Source of the DNA: Vitrella brassicaformis
Lineage: Eukaryota; Sar; Vitrellaceae
Length of the DNA: 64,000 bases
Direction of reading: 5' to 3'
Assembly (NCBI GenBank): GCA_001179505.1
Contig: CDMY01000366.1
Location: forward strand, 212,693-276,692
Shown: positions 58,033 through 64,000 of the stretch, in pieces
How positions within the stretch are numbered: the first letter of the stretch is position 1
Layout: each line of letters starts with the position of its first letter
Notes under the pieces: generated by a model
Databases searched by the model: none
The model's input: only the letters and a program-made list of their open reading frames with translations
Told to the model about the DNA's origin: nothing
Made by a program: the position numbers and the translations under genes

Positions 58033-58332
58033 CTCGGTCAGATCAACCTGGTACAACGAGCAGACGGGACGATGCGCATGCTACAGAAGGGCGACTGAAG
58101 GACGCTACTCTTCCTGCCCCCTCGATAGATGCGAGCTTGTGGACGGATCGCGAGCAGAATGCGAGGAAACCTGGTTGCAGCCGCCGTACCCTGACGCGCC
58201 GTGCTGGTCACTCATTAGCCGGTTCCGCGAGTTGACTCTTGCAGCTGTGGTGTGGGAGATCCCTCTCGTCTATATCATTCGGGTGCTGAGGGTGCCCCCC
58301 CAGCGTCGACGCCCATCGCATGCTAAGCAGCC
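58033..58332. promoter_or_regulatory. Shared promoter of the two chromodomain paralogs
   Basis: 300 bases between divergent start codons. A short 5' exon of copy A could lie here (a CAG acceptor at about 58047 precedes DLTEMDSD). It may control both paralogs together; that is inference. Confidence 0.5.
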
Positions 58333-61300
58333 ATGAATCCCTCGGACGAGGACAGGCCGTTGCCGCCGCCACCGCCACCGCGTCCGGTGGTAACTCTGAG
58401 GATGCCTCCTCGGTCTTCCATACTGCTGCGTCAGTCCACACAGCGCCCGCCGCCGCCGCATCTGCCGCTATCGGGAGCAGCAGCAGCTCCTGGCGCACCT
58501 GTGGTCATCCCTCCAGTGCCCGTGCGGCCCCCATTGGCAACAGGATCACCACCCCGTGACTTCGGGCCGGCCGGGAGGGTAACTATCGTGCAGCAGGGCA
58601 GGCCGACCATCGCCACCAGTGCACCTGCCGGTGGGGGTGGTGTGTATTGTGCACCGGCACCCCCTCCCCCACCCCCACCACCGCGTGTGACGCCCGGGAT
58701 GCGACCTGGTGGGACACTTAGGTCGGCGGGAGGGTACGGCGGGCGGCCACGGGGTCGCCCACCATCGGTTGTGGCCTGGGTGAGGCCGCCGACGACCCCT
58801 CACCCACCGACACCACCAGTCATCTCGCTGGTGGCAAGACCGTCCCCACCGCCCAAGAGCCGTGCCGGCCCGCAGGCTGCTGCTGGTGCTGGCGTGGAGT
58901 TTATGGATCGGATGGATACTGTGGATCTGACCCAGGAGGAGAAGGAGGATGAGGAGACGCAGGAGGCTCCACCAGGTGGGTATCTGTCTATCTGTCTGTG
59001 TCCATGGCATAGGGACGGAAGGAGGGGGAACGGGTGGATGGTGGTGTGCGTTGACGGACGTCTTGTGTTGTGTTGGTTTGGTGTGTCGGTCAGAGGTGGG
59101 GGAGGAGTATTTGGGTTACGGGCCGTTGTTCCAGGCCGCCAAGAAGGGCGCCGCCACGGGCAACCTCCGGCTGCTAGACGATGACTTAGAGGAGGCGGGC
59201 AGCACCGAGGCCACGAGCGCAAAGTTGGGACAGGTGGGCGGGGCGGGCTGACCCAACCAACACAAACACACCTCTGCACTCATGTTATCGTTGGTGGTCT
59301 CTCTTCTTTGTAAGGGTTTGTTGCTTCACGATTCGCCAATATCGTCGCTGCCGTCCAACGGTGGTCTGGTGCAGGACGTGGCGGTGGCGAGATGGCACAT
59401 AGCCGTCCTGCTGGCCGACGGCCGGGTGCTGTTGTGGAGGCAGAGGTAATCACAGCACAGCAACTCCAACGCACTCATTGCTCGGCCGCTGTGCCATGAA
59501 TGCAGCCACCATGGTGTGTCAACGGGTTGCGACACGTGGGAGGAGATCCCGGCCTTCCGCAAGCTCGACATCGCATCGCTGCACCTCGCCGGCTCGTGCA
59601 TGCGCGACGACTGGCGACAGGCCGACCCTGCTGCCATCGCTGATCGGCAAAAGGACACCCTGCTCATCCAGCCCCGCCCCCCCGACAGGTTCTTCCTGGC
59701 GGCGCTGACCAAGGACGGGCAGCTTCATTGGGTCAGGGGCGACGAGCAGCGGTGTCGGCTGCCTGCGTGGGAGCTGCACCAGACCTACTTCACCTTCAAG
59801 CACGACGGCCATGTGGTGCAGAACGGCGCCACCACCGCCAGCATGGGGGAGATCTGCCACGAGCCGCCTCCCGCCGAGCCGTCCATGGCGGTCATTGCCG
59901 TCCCGCGGGTGGCGGCGCTGCCTGCGCGCATCCAGGGGGAGGTGGAGGTCACGCCCTGCTTGTTCATCAAGGGCCCACACACATTCATCAGATTCAAAAA
60001 GTTCCCTGCAAAGCCGACCAAGGTCTGGTGGACACGCCGGGAGACAGGGAGGGAGGGAGGGAGGGGCTGTATGTGTGTTCCTTTCTGTCTGTGTGATGTC
60101 AGGTTGTGTGTGGCCCTGCGGCCGGGGGCGGGGCGGTGCTGCTGGAGAACGGCTCTCTCTGGCGGTGGACCATTAACGCCGAAACCCGCAAGGCAACGAT
60201 AGACCAGGTAGGTAAACCAGGCAATGACCCCTCCACTGTGTCTGCAAGGCTTATGTCTCTGTGTGTGTTGTGCTGTGTGCGCCCTGGTGTGGTGACTGCT
60301 GGCCTGGCAGTTGCTCGGCTCGCTAAGGGGGAAGAAGGTGCTGGATGTGGCCGAGTGCTGCGGCGACTACGTGGCCGTGACTGACGACGGCATAGTGCAC
60401 GAGTGGAACACGCGGGTCGACGGCGTCCCCTTGTCGTCGAGGCTGCGGCCACACATTCCCCTTCCAGTCGAGTGGACACCCACCTTCCAACTCAAGGTAC
60501 CTCAGCCTCAGCCCAGCCCCACACACACGCAAGAACACATCGGCATAGATAGGAAAGATAGATGGGCGGGCAGGCGATGGGCCCTTCGCACTCTCCTTGT
60601 TCGTTCCGTCTGTCATGTCAGGTGATGAGCGAGTCCCTCAGGCACCCCGACACGCCAAGCACGCTCGCATGGTGGCAGCAGGACCAGCAGCCCGCCCCCC
60701 CACCACCACTCCCTCACCCAGAAGCATCAGCGGCGTCAGCCTCACCCGAGCAGGCACACCCCACCGTGCCGCCGCCGCCAACCGACGAGGAGCTGGAGGC
60801 CATGAGGCGGGCGGAGATCGAGGCCCAGTACGACGTCCGCCTGGCCAACCCACTCAAACCGGCCGGGAGCAATGGCGATGGTGACGGCGATGGCGATGAG
60901 GAGCTGGAGATCATCATGGAGACGCCGGGGCTGCCTGCGGGGCCTGTGCGTGTGGAGGCGGCCGCAGAGGACCCCGTGACGTCCATCTGGCTCATGGAGG
61001 GGGCCACCATCGGCGTGCATAAGAGCGGCCGGTTCGCGGCCTGGGCAAACGCAGTGGCCTGGTGGCGATCCGGCGTCTGGGCGCCCGCTGCACCCGACAC
61101 AAGCTTCGGCTTCAGCCTGGCCAGCGAGATTGCGACTCATCCCAACTACATGGTGAGTGCAGGGCGGGAGACAACCGAGAAGACAGAGTCTCTCCTGTTT
61201 GTTCGTCTGACTGCAATACGCCTGTGTGTCTGTGTGTCGTTGTGGTTGTTGGGTTCATCTCATCGCTCAGACGTGGTCAGAGGTGCTGCGGTCGTCCCCC

Positions 61301-62576
61301 TGGCTGCATTACGAGGCCAAGGCGCGCGAGGCGCACAAGCTGCCGTCCATGGCCGAGCAGGAGGCGTCGGGCGCCCTGCCGTCGTCATGGGACAAAAAGG
61401 CCCTCGAGCGCAAGATAGGCCACCTCATGCACACGGCCGCCCAGTCCCCTTTCCCCGTCGGCCGCATCATCGCATCGCCCACCAACCTCATCATTGCACG
61501 AGTCGTCATCGGCCCCATCCAGCCTGGCAGAAGGGTGGTCCCCGACCCAGAGGGCCCCAGTAGTAGCAGGCCCCCCTACTACCCCAGCCCCCTGAAGCGC
61601 GCCGAGGCCAGCGTGTTCCAGCTGCCGGTCGCGGCCAAGGCAAGGGCGGAGGCCGGCAACCCGCGTATGAGGAAGTTTCGCGGCAAGCAGCACTCCCCCA
61701 TGCTGACGAGGAAACGAGAAGAGCTTCCCAACTCATTTACTTGTCCTGACGTGGGCACGGGGATGGGCACCATCGAGCTGGGCGACGTCGAGGAGGCCGA
61801 GGGGGCGGCTGGCGTGTGGGGGCTGGACGGTGGGGTCCACGATAGGCAGCGGCGTGCTGCAGGTGGTGGAGGTCTTGTGGAGGTTGAGATGGGCGACGAG
61901 CTGGAGGGAGGAGATTCGCACGCGACACTGACTGGCGGGGAGAGGGACGAGAGCAGCGACGTGAAGCGCAGGAGGGTGCAGGGCGGCAAGGGCGGGGAGG
62001 GGGGAGGGAACGAAGAGCAGGAGGAGGCCGAGGAAGACGATGACAAACACGACGGACGTAAGTGAGTGAGTGAGAGGAGTGGGTGGTCAGTCGCATCAAC
62101 GAACACTCCCACCCATACCGCACCACCTACCTGTTTTGGTGTTCATCCTTCATCCATTCATCCATCCATTCATCCATCCATCGATCCATGCATCAGGTGA
62201 GTACGAGGTGTCTCGGATCCTGGCGCACCGCCAGCCGACGCCACAGAAACGCGAGTACCTCATCCAGTGGAAAGGTCAGTCTGCCACCGCACCAGACAGA
62301 CCCCTGAAGCGCGACGACAGACAATACTCCCTGGTTGCCTTGCTGTGGTGTGTGTGTGTGTGTGTGTGCGCAGATTACCGCGAGACTTGGGAGCCTGAGT
62401 CGTCTCTGACCAACTGCCACGGGAAGCTGGAGGAGTACTGGCGGGCCACCCCCCCGGAGCTGCTGCAGTACCGGAGCCGTCCGCCGTCCCTGGCCCAGGT
62501 CACTCCCACAGCGGCGGCGGCCATAATGCAGCAGAGGCGGGTCAAAGGCAGCGGACCTTCCTTCTTGCGCCAATAG
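58333..62576 (+). CDS. AT-hook-like, RCC1-like propeller and C-terminal chromodomain protein (copy B)
   Basis: Paralog of copy A in head-to-head orientation. ATG 58333 starts a Pro-rich N-terminus with an AT-hook-like GRPRGRP. Next come EEYLGYGPLFQ (copy A: ERYLACGPLFR), the blade VQDVAVARWHIAVLLADGRV-LLW, CDTWEEIPAFRKLDIASLHL, PPDRFFLAALTKDGQLHW, LFIKGPHTFIRFKKFP, AVLLENGSLWRWT, VLDVAECCGDYVAVTDDGIV-HEW, and IWLMEGATIGVHKSGRFAAW. A long acidic/basic linker follows (DVKRRRVQGGKGGEGGGNEE). The chromodomain is GEYEVSRILAHRQ ... KREYLIQWKG, intron, DYRETWEPESSLTNCHGKLE-EYW, with all three cage aromatics (Tyr, Trp, Tyr) present. About ten exons; a 40-residue tail follows. No catalytic motif is seen. 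Binding of methylated lysine is expected from the family but untested. Confidence 0.83.
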
Positions 62577-62831
62577 CTAGCTAGCATGGGTGGATAGCAT
62601 ACCATTGATTGCCCCGACTGACTGACTGTATGGCCGATGGATGGATGGATGGATGTACAGTGACTGTTTACTGGGCAAGTGTTGGCCTGGTTGTTACTTT
62701 TTCTGCTGGCTGGTTGCACGTCACGATCATCAATCGTTCCTGTCAGGGTGCCTCTCTCCTCTCGTCTCTCTCACCGCGTATGTATGCTATGGTATGTATG
62801 GATGCATCGCCGTGTCGGTCGGCAGGGGCGG

Positions 62832-62900
62832 GCAGCGTGCGTGAGAGAGCGTAGAAGGCAGCGTGCGTGAGCGGCTTATACGCTCTCTCACGAGCGCTGC
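62832..62900. other. Hairpin with 22-nt arms downstream of copy B
   Basis: 62832-62853 is the reverse complement of 62879-62900 with only two mismatches. The 25-base loop itself carries a direct copy of GGCAGCGTGCGTGAG from the left arm. It is located 256 bp past the copy B stop. Confidence 0.85.
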
Positions 62901-63982
62901 ACGTCCATGTTGAGACACATGTTGATGCATCACACCATGATGATCTGTAGGTGTCGCGTGGTCAGTCCACCCCTCACTGCATGTAAGCCGAGGGATGGAT
63001 GGTAGCATAGCTTGATGACGTGCTTTGCGAAGGGATGGCTCAATCGGTGGATTGAGTGGATGCATGGCTGGCTGCTCGCGTGGCTCGATCCATGCACTGA
63101 CTGCACAGGACACGAACGAGTGCAGCTAGTGCGATGCCTGCCTGATTGACGACCGACGACACAGACCCGTCTCATCCATCCATATGTGTGTATGTTAAGG
63201 ATTATTGGTTTGAGGTGAGGTGAAAGCCAAACCTTCAGGTGTCCGTCCGTATGTCGCACAAATGCACTCACTCACTTACACACATAGAGACGACACATAC
63301 AACCACACAACATACACTACGGTGCGACCTGAAAGGGCCATTAAATGTTGCTGCTCATTTCACAGACCACGGACGGTGCCCCCATGAGATGCATGTGACT
63401 GATGCTCGATCAGCATTCCCCACCGATCCCTCCCTCCCTCCCTCACACACACACACACACACACACATACACACACCACCCCCACCACGAGGCCCCCGCC
63501 CGCTGCACGTGTGTTGCTCCTGATGCAAACGAAGAGCTGTGTGTGATGAATGCAGCCAGTGCTTTGATGAAATGTGATTGATGGTGGATCGAATCGATGG
63601 ATCGATCATATACACACACACACATGGCACATGCCCTGCCCGCCAGGGTACACAACACACCAGGCAGACAGACAGACATGCACACACCCACACAGACAGA
63701 CAGACAGACGGACAACAAACTCACGCCGACAGGACGATGGATGGGGTGAGGTGAGACGAGAAGATGAGAAGACGAGAAGGTGACAAGGTGAGAAGATGAG
63801 AATATGGGCAGGCAGGCAATGAGGCCAAGAACGAACGAACGAGCAAGCAGGAATGCGACAAAGGACCAAACTGGTCAGCGGTCCGTCCATCCGTCCTTCC
63901 TTATACACAGGACCAAAAACGACCTGGCGTTAAGCAATAAACAATCCGATATATCCGCACTCACTCTTCTATCCCCCTCCCT

Positions 63983-64000
63983 CCCCCCCCCCCCCCCCCC
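63983..64000. repeat. Poly-C run at the window end
   Basis: Eighteen consecutive C residues close the window after C/T-rich sequence. It may be a real homopolymer or the edge of an assembly gap. Confidence 0.9.

Larger units (their letters stand above)
62577..64000. other. Terminal non-coding region, no gene seen
   Basis: 1.4 kb with ATGG repeats (62636-62655), a strong hairpin (62832-62900), a CA tract (about 63444-63470), GACA repeats near 63663-63680 and 63695-63710, and GAGAAGATGA-type units (63745-63802). Frames are short and repeat-derived. Confidence 0.6.

Noticed and set aside
1-64000. CRISPR arrays, insertion sequences, prophage
   Set aside because: The repeats are simple eukaryotic microsatellites; no spacer-repeat structure, transposase or integrase frame was found.
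63983-64000. Poly-C end as a telomere
   Set aside because: No telomere-type repeat units precede it; a homopolymer or gap edge is more likely.

Overview
This window looks like nuclear DNA of a photosynthetic, flagellated alveolate, most likely a chromerid alga such as Vitrella. That taxonomic call is inference. The evidence is GC-rich, intron-dense genes, a CPSF30 carrying a YTH domain (as in apicomplexans and plants), an ataxin-3 with a C-terminal UBX domain, a CFAP47-like axonemal giant, plant-type ALDH12 and a GDP-hexose phosphorylase. One protein also has a two-part N-terminus resembling the plastid leaders of algae with secondary red plastids. There is no prokaryotic, viral or transposon gene that I can recognise.

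Layout. I find 19 protein genes and one broken gene. From left to right: CPSF30-YTH (-, cut by the left edge), SDE2 (+), ALDH12 P5C dehydrogenase (-), a putative plastid coiled-coil protein (-), an F-box/LRR protein (+), a BTB/T1 protein (-), a gamma-butyrobetaine-type dioxygenase (-), a GNAT pseudogene (+), an FKBP-like protein (-), a GDP-hexose phosphorylase (+), a divergent kinesin (-), an unknown acidic protein (+), a CFAP47-like protein spanning 12 kb (-), ataxin-3/UBX (+), NSA2 (-), RAB3GAP1 (+), an unknown protein (-), an SLC35-type nucleotide-sugar transporter (+), and two paralogous genes coding for an RCC1-like propeller plus chromodomain (- and +). The last 1.4 kb is non-coding and ends in a run of C.

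Architecture. Nine of the gene pairs are head-to-head across 115-300 bp, so most promoters here appear to be bidirectional. The convergent 3' gaps are longer (0.6-1.1 kb) and full of microsatellites. Two of the non-coding regions downstream of genes hold strong hairpins (20273-20336 and 62832-62900). Introns are short (about 70-150 bp), usually end in TG-rich acceptors, and often carry CA repeats near the donor. Two introns need GC-AG splicing.

Most genes are housekeeping: mRNA 3' processing, genome stability and splicing, proline and carnitine metabolism, ribosome assembly, Rab regulation, ubiquitin editing, cilia. The most unusual locus is the divergent pair at 53457-62576. It encodes two related proteins that join an AT-hook-like N-terminus, a degenerate RCC1-like propeller and a C-terminal chromodomain, a combination I do not know from any described family. 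Exon boundaries were read by eye from splice signals and reading frame; those for the large genes are approximate.
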